A stretch of 64,000 bases of DNA from Luteolibacter luteus (lineage in GTDB: Bacteria; Verrucomicrobiota; Verrucomicrobiia; Verrucomicrobiales; Akkermansiaceae). The stretch covers positions 434,001 to 498,000 of the forward strand of contig NZ_CP051774.1 in the NCBI RefSeq assembly GCF_012913485.1, written 5' to 3'. Of the stretch, positions 51,055-58,650 are shown in pieces. The translations under genes and the position numbers were made by a program. The notes beneath the pieces are model-generated. The model was not told where the DNA came from. It saw only the letters and a list, made by a program, of their open reading frames with translations, and did no database searches. How positions within the stretch are numbered: the first letter of the stretch is position 1; the number at the start of each line of letters is the position of its first letter.

Positions 51055-52005
51055 ATGCCTCGCAAGCCACCGGTCCTTCTCATCTCCTTCAATCGCCCGC
51101 ATCTCTCGCAGCGGGTCTTCGAGCGGATCCGGATCTACCAACCGGATCGCCTCTACCTTGCCGTCGATGGCCCGCGCGCGGAGGAGACCCATCCGCGCGA
51201 TGCCGCTGGCGTGGCCGCCTGCAAGGATCTCGCCCAAGCCGTCGATTGGCCCTGCGAAGTCTTCACCCGCTTCTCCGATGTCAATCAGGGCTGCGGTCGC
51301 GGCGTGAGCAATGCGATCACCTGGATGTTCGAGCAAGAAAGCCACGGCATCATCCTGGAGGACGACTGCGTCCCGGAGCCGACCTTCTTCGATTACTGCG
51401 CGGATCTTTTAGATCGCTACCGGGATCACCCGCAGGTCATGCACGTCAGCGGCAACAACTTCGGCGGCGAGGGCACTGCGGAAGCCTGCGCGCCGTTCAG
51501 CTACGCCTTCACCCGCTACGCCGATCTCTGGGGCTGGGCCACTTGGGCGCGGGCATGGGCGCACTTCCGCTACCAGATCCCTCCACCGGCAGAGGTACCG
51601 AAGTCGCACTTTATCCAGGAAGGCGTGGACCGCTACCGCCAGTATGCACAGCGCGATCGCGTGCTCTCCACCCGGCAGAAGACCAGCATGTGGGGCTACC
51701 AGTGGCAGTATGCCGTGCTGAAAAACCGCGGCCTCTGCGCCGCACCCGCCGTGAACCAGATCTCGAATACCGGCTTCGGCGAGGAAGCGACCCACACCAC
51801 CGGAAGCGGCAGCCTCCACGCAGCGAATGTCCCCACCACCCCGCTCACTTTCCCCCTCTCTCACCCGCCGGAGGTCGTCGTCTCGCCGCGATACAACCGC
51901 ATCTACGCCGATAACGTGCTGGGAACCACCGGCCGCTACCGCAAGCGCTACCTGAAGCGCTGGATCCGCACCCTGCTGATCCCTGGCTACGTGCCGAAGA
52001 AGTGA
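51055..52005 (+). CDS. Glycosyltransferase, GT-A fold (family 2-like)
   Basis: 316 residues with a nucleotide-sugar-binding GT-A domain: PVLLISFNRPHLSQRVFERI at the N-terminus, the metal-binding EDDCVPEPTFFDYC (DxD-like), and VMHVSGNNFGG. The family includes hypothetical glycosyltransferases of surface-polysaccharide loci. No signal or membrane helix. It is followed 4 bp later by a nitroreductase-like gene and then by a polysaccharide pyruvyl transferase, so it probably builds an exopolysaccharide or capsule. Confidence 0.82.
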   Translation: MPRKPPVLLISFNRPHLSQRVFERIRIYQPDRLYLAVDGPRAEETHPRDAAGVAACKDLAQAVDWPCEVFTRFSDVNQGCGRGVSNAITWMFEQESHGIILEDDCVPEPTFFDYCADLLDRYRDHPQVMHVSGNNFGGEGTAEACAPFSYAFTRYADLWGWATWARAWAHFRYQIPPPAEVPKSHFIQEGVDRYRQYAQRDRVLSTRQKTSMWGYQWQYAVLKNRGLCAAPAVNQISNTGFGEEATHTTGSGSLHAANVPTTPLTFPLSHPPEVVVSPRYNRIYADNVLGTTGRYRKRYLKRWIRTLLIPGYVPKK

Positions 52006-52009
52006 CGCC

Positions 52010-53047
52010 ATGCGATTCCTCCGCCGCCTGCTCCGCAAGCTCGACCCCGTCCTCGCCCGCGCGGCAGCCCGCAGCCGGCTCGGATCGTCCCTTTACTACG
52101 GCATCTATCGTACCGATTTCCTCCGGGAGCAGCGCTCCTTCGCCGCCGGTCGCCAAGCCTATCAGGATTCCCTTGCGAAACCCGGCAGCAGCATGGCCAT
52201 CCTCCGCCGGAATGTTCACCGCATCGAAAAAGGCCTGCTAATGCAGCCGCGGCGAGTCCCCTTCGCCCTCGATTACATCGGCGAGACCGTCGCCGCCTTC
52301 GCCACCGCCTGCAAGGCTCCGCTGGAGGCCGAGGAATTCGCCTGGGGCCGCGATGTCCTCTCCGAGTACTTCGCCGTCCACGAAAAGGAAGCGAAAGCAA
52401 ACCCCCACGCCGAAAAGTTCTACACCGCCCTCTCCACATCCGGCTGGATCGCCGACGAAAGCACGCCGCGCATCCCTTATCGCCGTGATACCGCGGCGCC
52501 CCTGCCTGTCGATCTCGAGTCCCTGCGCGCCCTCGCCCGTCATCGTCGATCGGTGCGCTGGTTCTTGCAGAAGCCCGTGCCCCGTAGCGCCATCGATGCC
52601 GCCATCGAGATCGGCACTCAGGCACCCAGCGCCTGCAACCGCCAACCCTTCGAGTTCCGCATCTTCGATGACCGCGAGCTGGTGGAGCAGGTCATCGATA
52701 TCCCCTTCGGGCTCGCTGGCTATGGCCACAATGTCCCCGTGCTCATCGTCGTCGTCGGACAGCAGCGGAATTTCTTCAGCGAGCGCGACCGCCATCTCAT
52801 CTACATCGATGCCTCACTCGCTGTCATGGGCCTGCTCTACGGACTCGAAGTGCAGGGCCTCAGTTCCTGCTGCGTGAACTGGCCGGACATCGAGGAAAAC
52901 GAAACGCGCATGGCGGAGCTGCTCAAGCTCTCCGCCGACGAGCGCCCCGTCATGCTCGTCGCTCTCGGCTATCCCGATCCCCAGGGCATGGTCGCCCGCT
53001 CCGTGAAGAAAAGCCTGCCCGTGATCCGCCGCTACAATTTCGAATGA
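52010..53047 (+). CDS. Nitroreductase-family flavoprotein with N-terminal extension
   Basis: 345 residues: about 165 N-terminal residues of unknown fold rich in basic residues (MRFLRRLLRKLDPVLARAAA), then a nitroreductase domain with RHRRSVRWFLQKPVP, AIEIGTQAPSACNRQPFEF (FMN-binding), and GLSSCCVNWPDI. Such enzymes reduce substrates with FMN and NAD(P)H. Similar proteins occur in polysaccharide loci next to pyruvyl transferases, where their role is unknown. It overlaps the next gene by 4 nt. Confidence 0.85.
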   Translation: MRFLRRLLRKLDPVLARAAARSRLGSSLYYGIYRTDFLREQRSFAAGRQAYQDSLAKPGSSMAILRRNVHRIEKGLLMQPRRVPFALDYIGETVAAFATACKAPLEAEEFAWGRDVLSEYFAVHEKEAKANPHAEKFYTALSTSGWIADESTPRIPYRRDTAAPLPVDLESLRALARHRRSVRWFLQKPVPRSAIDAAIEIGTQAPSACNRQPFEFRIFDDRELVEQVIDIPFGLAGYGHNVPVLIVVVGQQRNFFSERDRHLIYIDASLAVMGLLYGLEVQGLSSCCVNWPDIEENETRMAELLKLSADERPVMLVALGYPDPQGMVARSVKKSLPVIRRYNFE

Positions 53048-54198
53048 AGCAGCCCCTCACCATCGAGATCCACGGCACCGGTACGCACAACCGCGGCGCG
53101 GAGCTCATGGCCATCGCCATCGCCGAACGCCTGCGCGCGAAGTATCCCGGCGTCCGCATCGTCGTGCCACCCGGCTTCGGTGATTTCGAAGCACGCGCAC
53201 GCCACGGCTTCTGGACCACCTGGGAGTTCTCGCGCCGCTGGCAGAGCCGCTTCGCCGCGAAGTGGATCCAGCGCTACTCGAAGGACATCGAGGAAGCCTC
53301 CGGCATCGTCGATCCCTCGGAGATCGATGTCGTCCTGGACGCCTCCGGTTTCTCCTTCTCCGACAAGTGGGGCCCGAAAGGCGCACGCCATCTCCTGAAG
53401 AGAATGACGCGCGGAGGTCGCGCAGGAAAGCCCCTCGTTCTCCTCCCCCAGGCCTTCGGTCCTTTCACCCAGCCTGAAGTCGCAGACGCCACCCGCAAGC
53501 TCTGCCAGCGCGCGAGCCTAGTCTGCGCCCGCGATGCACGATCACGCGAGGAAGTGCTGAAGCTCGCCACCTTGCCCACGCTGCGCGTCTATCCGGATTT
53601 CACCGTCGGCATCAAGCCGCAGCGCCCGGCCAACCTGCGTATCCCCGAACAATTCTCCGCCGTCGTCCCGAACCAGCGCATGGTCGACAAGGGCCAGTCC
53701 GGCGAAGCTTACCTCGGCTTCATTGGCGCGGCAGTGCACTCCCTCAAGCGCCGCGGCCTCAATCCCGTCTTCCTCCTTCACGATGCCAACGATGACCGCA
53801 AGGTCGTCTCCGCCATGAGGGAACGTGGCATCGACATCCCCGTCCTGGAGCACGAGGACGCCCGTGTCTTGAAAGCCATCCTCGGCAAGGCGACGCTAGT
53901 CATCGGCTCAAGATTCCACGCCCTCGTCAGCACCCTGTCCCAAGGCCTCCCCGCCATCGCCGCCGGCTGGTCCCACAAGTATCCCGAACTCTACGCTGAC
54001 TTCGGATGCCCCGAGTTCCTCATCGGCGACCTCGCCGACGATGCCCTGTTAGAAGCAGCCATCGATCGCCTCGCCACCCCGGAAGGACGCGCCTCTTATA
54101 AGCAGCGCCTCCAGGAAGCCGCCACCCGCATCAAGGCCCAGAACGAAGCCATGTGGACCGAAGTTGAAGCGGTGATCCACGCGAGCCAAACAAGGTAA
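53044..54198 (+). CDS. Polysaccharide pyruvyl transferase
   Basis: 384 residues of the PF04230 family, which adds pyruvate ketals from PEP to sugar residues of exopolysaccharides. Evidence: IEIHGTGTHNRGAELMAIAI start (GxNxGAxL-like), the LVLLPQAFGPF motif, ARDARSREEVLKL, the SRFHALVSTLSQGLPAIAAG site with Arg-His, and WSHKYPELYADFG. It is coupled to the upstream nitroreductase by an ATGA overlap. The product is probably an acidic surface polysaccharide. About 170 bp separate it from a convergent methyltransferase gene. Confidence 0.9.
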   Translation: MKQPLTIEIHGTGTHNRGAELMAIAIAERLRAKYPGVRIVVPPGFGDFEARARHGFWTTWEFSRRWQSRFAAKWIQRYSKDIEEASGIVDPSEIDVVLDASGFSFSDKWGPKGARHLLKRMTRGGRAGKPLVLLPQAFGPFTQPEVADATRKLCQRASLVCARDARSREEVLKLATLPTLRVYPDFTVGIKPQRPANLRIPEQFSAVVPNQRMVDKGQSGEAYLGFIGAAVHSLKRRGLNPVFLLHDANDDRKVVSAMRERGIDIPVLEHEDARVLKAILGKATLVIGSRFHALVSTLSQGLPAIAAGWSHKYPELYADFGCPEFLIGDLADDALLEAAIDRLATPEGRASYKQRLQEAATRIKAQNEAMWTEVEAVIHASQTR

Positions 54199-54367
54199 CG
54201 CTCCACCCGATCGCTCCGATATTGGGCCGGACGCCCCCGGCCGACCGCAGGAGCGGCCTAACAACAAGGAGCCGCACCGCATTCCCACGAATGCGCTTAC
54301 ATGGCCCTTGGAAATATAGGCTCGCTCGTGAGAACGAGGGAGCGGCAGACGATGGAGAATCCCCCAT

Positions 54368-54958
54368 TCAGTATCTCTCCGGATCGCGATACAACCGGAT
54401 AATATCATCCCGCACCGTCATGCTGTAGGGCGAATGCGTCCTCACGAATTTCCACAGCCTCCCGATCTTCGGATACGAATTTTTCCCAACGAAAAGCCGC
54501 GCATCATCGATAAAGATCAGGTGCTCCTGCGAAGGATTCCCGAAGATGATCGAAAGCTCCTCCTCGATCGGGCACTCGCGGCTCGCCTTCCCGGTCCGTG
54601 GTCCCGAATAATGTGCGTCCAGCCAGAACACCGCCGGACCATCCAGCTTCGCGATGATCTTCGGCAGCACCTCCGCGCTGTTCCCGTGATAAGCCTCCAC
54701 GTTCACGTGATCCGCAAACCTCGCCGCCGCTTTCCGCGCCAGCTCCTCGTGGATCTCCACCGTAAAGACCTTCTTGTAGAGCGCCGCCATCGCCGCCGTC
54801 GTCTCACCGAGGTAGGTGCCGGTTTCCACGAAGTGATCGTACTTCCTGGCATACGCACCCAGCTTCTCGCGCTTCTCCTCCGGCAGGAGATGAGTGAAGA
54901 GGGAGTGCTCGCGGGAGTTGAGCGCATAGTGGAAGTCCCTGACGAATTGCTTGATCAT
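54368..54958 (-). CDS. Class I SAM-dependent methyltransferase-like protein
   Basis: 196 residues from the ATG at 54958 (MIKQFVRDFHYALNSREH); an upstream frame is open for a further 61 codons but is hydrophobic, Ser/Pro rich and has no family likeness. The SAM-binding motif is FVETGTYLGETTAAMAAL. Further features are VFTVEIHEELARKAAARF (acidic loop) and FWLDAHYSGPRTG. The protein resembles FkbM/TylF-type O-methyltransferases of sugar or polysaccharide loci, so it may modify the surface glycan made by the convergent genes. Confidence 0.8.
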   Translation of the reverse strand: MIKQFVRDFHYALNSREHSLFTHLLPEEKREKLGAYARKYDHFVETGTYLGETTAAMAALYKKVFTVEIHEELARKAAARFADHVNVEAYHGNSAEVLPKIIAKLDGPAVFWLDAHYSGPRTGKASRECPIEEELSIIFGNPSQEHLIFIDDARLFVGKNSYPKIGRLWKFVRTHSPYSMTVRDDIIRLYRDPERY

Positions 54959-55582
54959 AGGATGAGGAGAAATGGGGTGTGAGACTACGGGGATGGATGA
55001 AAGGAGAAGAAGAGTGAGAGACGATGACCACGGCGGGCTCGGGAAAACCCAAAATCCCGCGCCCACCGTGGCGTCTCGTGCAGCCCGCCGGTGAAAACCC
55101 AAAAACACCGGAATGGGCAGCGGAGAAATGGCCTCCGGCATGCGGAGAATGAGCTGGCGCGGATTGGCATCACCACCGGCGCAGCCCTGTGGCTAGCATC
55201 GACACGAAAGCAACGCGAAGAAATCGGAATGAGTCGTCATGAGCAGGGAGCGTTTGTGCGATTCGCTGCAGCGGGTGGCGGAGGAAGATCCGCGTGAACC
55301 ACAGCACCATTGCCAACAAGCTCCCCTGCGCGGGGTCGCGCTTCGCGTGCCTGCTTGCTCTCTTGGTAGAGCGGAAAGCGGCCCGCGGCTGACGGAGGAA
55401 TAAATACCCACCACTAAGTGGGAATTCAAGAAATCTTTTCCCCTAACCGCAACTTTTCCCAAAGCGGCCCCGCCGCCTTGGACTGCTGCCGGTTTACCGA
55501 CGGACTGGGAGCGCAGAACTCCAGTTCCGCTTGGACAGTCCGGCAAAGACCATCCCTCCCCCGACTGCATTCCCCTCTTATC
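54959..55582. other. Intergenic region without a recognised gene; bears a palindrome
   Basis: About 620 bp. Several short frames are seen but none has a plausible start and family. The motif GAAAACCCAAAA occurs twice near 55040 and 55095. A 24-bp palindrome at 55403-55426 (separate entry) is the most structured part. The minus-strand promoter of the methyltransferase gene should be here. Confidence 0.45.
55403..55426. promoter_or_regulatory. Operator-like palindrome, copy 1 (AATaCCCAC-N6-GTGGGAATT)
   Basis: Stem CCCAC/GTGGG with a six-base spacer and AAT/ATT outer bases, one mismatch; it continues CAAGAAAT at the right. It matches copy 2 at 61708-61731 in inverse orientation, with the same spacer length, and flanks the sulfur operon on the cysK side. 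A dimeric regulator site is likely; an inverted repeat of a mobile module is the alternative. Confidence 0.6.
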
Positions 55583-56596
55583 TTATCTCCTCTCTCCAAA
55601 CACCTCCTCCACCTCCATCCCCGGTTCCAGCCCGTTCTCTAGCAACCACTCCGCGTTAAACAGCTTCGATTGGTACTTCGCCCCCGAGTCACAGAGGATC
55701 GTCGCGATCGTCAGCCCCGGCCCATGCTCCAGCGCATACCGCACCGCACCTGCCACATTGATCCCGCTCGAAAGCCCCACGAAGATCCCCTCCTCGTGCA
55801 GTAGCTGATAGACCACCGCCAGCGCCGTCTGGTCATCGATCCGGTATGCCTTGTCGATTGCCAGGCCTTCGATGTTCCGGGTCACGCGCCCCTGCCCGAT
55901 GCCCTCCGCGAAGGAATCGCCATCGTCGTCGTCGAGGTTTCCGTTCGTGAACCACGACCACATCGCCGCGCCATAAGGATCCGCGCAAACCGCCGCGATC
56001 CCCGGCTTTTGCTCCTTCAAAAACTGCGTCGTCCCCGCCAGCGTGCCACCCGTGCCTACCGCCGCCACAAAGGCATCCACGGTGCCCCCGGTCTGTTCCC
56101 AGATCTCTGGACCGGTGCTCAGGTAGTGCGCCTGACGGTTCGCCGTATTGTCGAATTGATTCGCCCAGAACCACCCGCGCTCCTCGGCCAGGCCGCGCGC
56201 GATGTGATTGTAGTTCCCCGGGTCGCTATACGGCTTTGCCGGCACCGGAATCACCTCCGCACCCAGCGTCCGCAGTTGCTGGAACTTCTCCGGCGATTGC
56301 GTCTCGGGAATCACGATCACCGTCTTGTAGCCGCGCGCATGGCCGATCACCGTCAGGCCGATCCCCGTGTTCCCTGCGGTCCCCTCCACGATCGTCGCCC
56401 CCGGCTTCAGCAGGCCACGCGACTCCGCATCCTTGATGATGCCATAGGCCGCGCGATCCTTCACCGAGCCACCCGGATTCATGAACTCCGCCTTCGCCAG
56501 GATCTCGCAACCGGTCAGCTCGGACAACTTCTTCAGGCGGATCAGCGGCGTCTTGCCGACGTGGTGATCGACTCCGTGGTATTGGGGGCGGCTCAT
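55583..56596 (-). CDS. cysK: Cysteine synthase (O-acetylserine sulfhydrylase)
   Basis: 337 residues from the ATG at 56596 (MSRPQYHGVDHHVGKTPLIR). The PLP-binding Lys46 is in NPGGSVKDRAA and the substrate loop is EGTAGNTGIGL; GTGGTLAGT is the phosphate-binding loop and SGINVAGA lies in the C-terminal domain. The enzyme makes cysteine from O-acetylserine and sulfide. It follows serine acetyltransferase by 23 bp, so both final steps of cysteine synthesis are encoded together with the encapsulin. The TAGNTG loop (not TSGNTG) is seen in one subgroup of cysteine synthases. Confidence 0.92.
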   Translation of the reverse strand: MSRPQYHGVDHHVGKTPLIRLKKLSELTGCEILAKAEFMNPGGSVKDRAAYGIIKDAESRGLLKPGATIVEGTAGNTGIGLTVIGHARGYKTVIVIPETQSPEKFQQLRTLGAEVIPVPAKPYSDPGNYNHIARGLAEERGWFWANQFDNTANRQAHYLSTGPEIWEQTGGTVDAFVAAVGTGGTLAGTTQFLKEQKPGIAAVCADPYGAAMWSWFTNGNLDDDDGDSFAEGIGQGRVTRNIEGLAIDKAYRIDDQTALAVVYQLLHEEGIFVGLSSGINVAGAVRYALEHGPGLTIATILCDSGAKYQSKLFNAEWLLENGLEPGMEVEEVFGERR

Positions 56597-56619
56597 GGCA
56601 GGAAAGGAATAATGGCTTG

Positions 56620-57609
56620 TTAGATCGACCATAGCAGATCCGCCTGGTCGCGCCCCTTGCCCTTGCGGGGAGGCTTCGTCTTGATGCTAAGGTTTTTCTC
56701 CTCGTAGATCACCAGCGAATTCGGCGCGATGCTGTGCATCAGGAAAACGTTCGCGCCAATGGTCGAGTTCTCGCCGATCACGGTATCGCCGCCGAGGATC
56801 GTCGAGTTCGGGTAAATCGTCACGTTGTCCCCCAGATCCGGGTGACGCTTCAGGCCCTTCACCACATTCCCGTCCTCATCCTTGATGAAAGTCCGCGTGC
56901 CCAGTGTCACTCCGTGGTAAATCTTGCAGTGGTTCCCGATGTAGCAGGTCTCCCCAATCACCACGCCGGTCCCGTGGTCGATGAAGAAATGCGAGCCAAT
57001 GCTTGCACCCGGATGGATGTCGATCCCCGTCCGCGAGTGCGCCCACTCCGTCATCATCCGCGGGATGATTGGCGCGCCCGCACGATAGAGCCGGTGCGCC
57101 AGCCGCTGGATCGCGATCGCCTCGATGAAGGGATAAGAAAGAATCACCTCCTCCCGGCTCCGTGCCGAGGGGTCGTTCGCATACGCCGCCTCGATGTCCG
57201 TGCGCAGCACCTCCCGCACGATGTGTAGCGCGCGGCAAAACTTCTGCATGATCGGTGGCGTCTTCCCTGTCGGAACGTTCGGATTGCCGATCCGCACGCT
57301 CTTCCGCACTTGGTCTTCCAAGCGCGAGATCACATCCCACAAACGCCGCGCCGTCAGTTCCGCCAGCGTCCCGTTCGGAACCACATCGCTATCGAGGAAG
57401 CCCGGGAAAAGCAGCTTCAGCAGATCCTCGCAAATCTCCCCCACGATGTGCTTCGAGGGCAGGTTCAGAGCCTCCGCGTTGTTCCATCCGCCGAAGCGTT
57501 CGTACGAGGCCAGCAGCTTCGGCACATACTCGCCGTAAGGGATCTCGAAGGGCGATGGGGAGGCGTGGTCGAACTTGGAAACGGAGAGAGGCGTCTCACT
57601 CATGATCAT
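56620..57609 (-). CDS. cysE: Serine O-acetyltransferase (EpsC-type)
   Basis: 329 residues from the ATG at 57609, which overlaps the rhodanese stop by ATGA; an ATG six bases later is equally possible. The C-terminal left-handed beta-helix of hexapeptide repeats starts at about residue 205 (HPGASIGSHFFIDHGTGVVI, GETCYIGNHCKIYHGVTLG) with the conserved DHGTG and His residues. The 200-residue N-terminal part is helical and longer than E. coli CysE, as in EpsC-type enzymes. It makes O-acetylserine for cysK. In other family 2A encapsulin loci a serine acetyltransferase is a frequent neighbour. Confidence 0.93.
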   Translation of the reverse strand: MIMSETPLSVSKFDHASPSPFEIPYGEYVPKLLASYERFGGWNNAEALNLPSKHIVGEICEDLLKLLFPGFLDSDVVPNGTLAELTARRLWDVISRLEDQVRKSVRIGNPNVPTGKTPPIMQKFCRALHIVREVLRTDIEAAYANDPSARSREEVILSYPFIEAIAIQRLAHRLYRAGAPIIPRMMTEWAHSRTGIDIHPGASIGSHFFIDHGTGVVIGETCYIGNHCKIYHGVTLGTRTFIKDEDGNVVKGLKRHPDLGDNVTIYPNSTILGGDTVIGENSTIGANVFLMHSIAPNSLVIYEEKNLSIKTKPPRKGKGRDQADLLWSI

Positions 57610-58142
57610 GATCCGGAGCGCTGGTTCCATGGTGCCTTGGCCAGCAGCAGGCCCATCCCGCACCAATCCGTGATCCCCGCGAAGACGAGCCCCGCACCGA
57701 CGAAGGCCGAGAGCCCGAAAAAGCCGGGATGGAAGAACCATCCCAAGATCACACCGGTCAGCACCAGAGTGCCGGCGCCGATCCGCACCTGCCGCTCCAG
57801 GGAGATCACCTTCCCCTGCCCGCGCGTCACCGGAAGATCTGCCGCCACCCACGCCTGCGTGCCACCTTCCACCACCACGGTGTTCTCATAACCGGAGGCC
57901 AGGAATTGGTCGCTCGCCTTTTGAGCCCGGCCACCGCTTTGGCACAGGATGAAGATCGGCTCGGATTTCGGCAGCAGCGAATTCTCGATCAACTGCTTCG
58001 GATTCAGCTCGCCCAGCGGATAGTTGCGAGCCTGCGGCACATGCACCTGGTCGAATTCGACGGGCGTGCGGACATCGATGACGGTGGCACCCGGACTTTC
58101 ATCCAGGTGGCGCTTCAGGTCGGTGGCGGAGATGGTGCTCAT
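57606..58142 (-). CDS. Rhodanese-domain protein with two membrane helices (YgaP-like)
   Basis: 178 residues: an N-terminal rhodanese domain (about 1-105) with ATVIDVRTPVEFDQVHVPQA, and the active-site Cys67 in ILCQSGGRAQ, followed by two membrane helices (VLTGVILGWFFHPGFFGLSA and FVGAGLVFAGITDWCGMGLL) of DUF2892 type, as in YgaP. It accepts sulfane sulfur as a persulfide and could move it between the shell and membrane. A rhodanese is a recurring gene beside cysteine-desulfurase encapsulins. It overlaps cysE by 4 nt and lies 17 bp after the HAD gene. Confidence 0.93.
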   Translation of the reverse strand: MSTISATDLKRHLDESPGATVIDVRTPVEFDQVHVPQARNYPLGELNPKQLIENSLLPKSEPIFILCQSGGRAQKASDQFLASGYENTVVVEGGTQAWVAADLPVTRGQGKVISLERQVRIGAGTLVLTGVILGWFFHPGFFGLSAFVGAGLVFAGITDWCGMGLLLAKAPWNQRSGS

Positions 58143-58159
58143 GAGCGGGAAGAAAGGGA

Positions 58160-58630
58160 TCAGGATCGCAGGGTGGAAATCAAGCGGCGCGGATGCTTCA
58201 GCAGATCGAGCGCATCACCGATGCTCGGGGAAAGCAGATCCGCGTTCTGGATCGCGGCCGCCGCAGTGCCTTCCTTTTGCAGCACCGCGATTCCCAGCGC
58301 CGCCGCCTTCAACATCAGCCGGTCGTTGCGGCCGTTGCCGATCGCGATCACGCGGTCCTCGCCCAGATTGCGGATGTATTCCAGCTTCGTCTCCGCCTGA
58401 GCCTCGGCCGGGATGATCCGCAGGGTCACTGGCAAGCCCGCCAGCTGCTCTGCCGCACGATGATTCGTGTCCGCGGTGATGACGTGCAGCTTGAAGCTCT
58501 TCGCCAGGCAGCGCAGGTCCTCGGGGATCCCCAGCTGGATGTGCCCGTCCAGCGCCAGGGTCCCGTTGTAGTCCATCACCACATGCTCGATGTGCAGTTG
58601 GTCGAAGCCCGGAATATCGATCTCAAACAT
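58160..58630 (-). CDS. HAD-superfamily phosphatase-like protein
   Basis: 156 residues from the ATG at 58630 (MFEIDIPGFDQLHIEHVV). The nucleophile motif is DYNGT (Asp20, Asn22), a variant of DxDGT in which the second Asp is Asn. Later motifs are KLHVITADTNH (T/S motif) and VIAIGNGRNDRLMLKAA (GDxxND-like). The sequence resembles small soluble P-type-ATPase-like HAD proteins (COG4087). It sits between the cargo desulfurase and the rhodanese. The substrate is unknown, and such a gene is not part of the described core of the encapsulin locus. Confidence 0.82.
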   Translation of the reverse strand: MFEIDIPGFDQLHIEHVVMDYNGTLALDGHIQLGIPEDLRCLAKSFKLHVITADTNHRAAEQLAGLPVTLRIIPAEAQAETKLEYIRNLGEDRVIAIGNGRNDRLMLKAAALGIAVLQKEGTAAAAIQNADLLSPSIGDALDLLKHPRRLISTLRS

Positions 58631-58650
58631 AGCCTCACTCTTCAGTTCAT

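Noticed and set aside
54959-55402. SAM or other riboswitch ahead of the methyltransferase
   Set aside because: Repeated GAAAACCCAAAA and some stems exist, but no known aptamer core could be matched.
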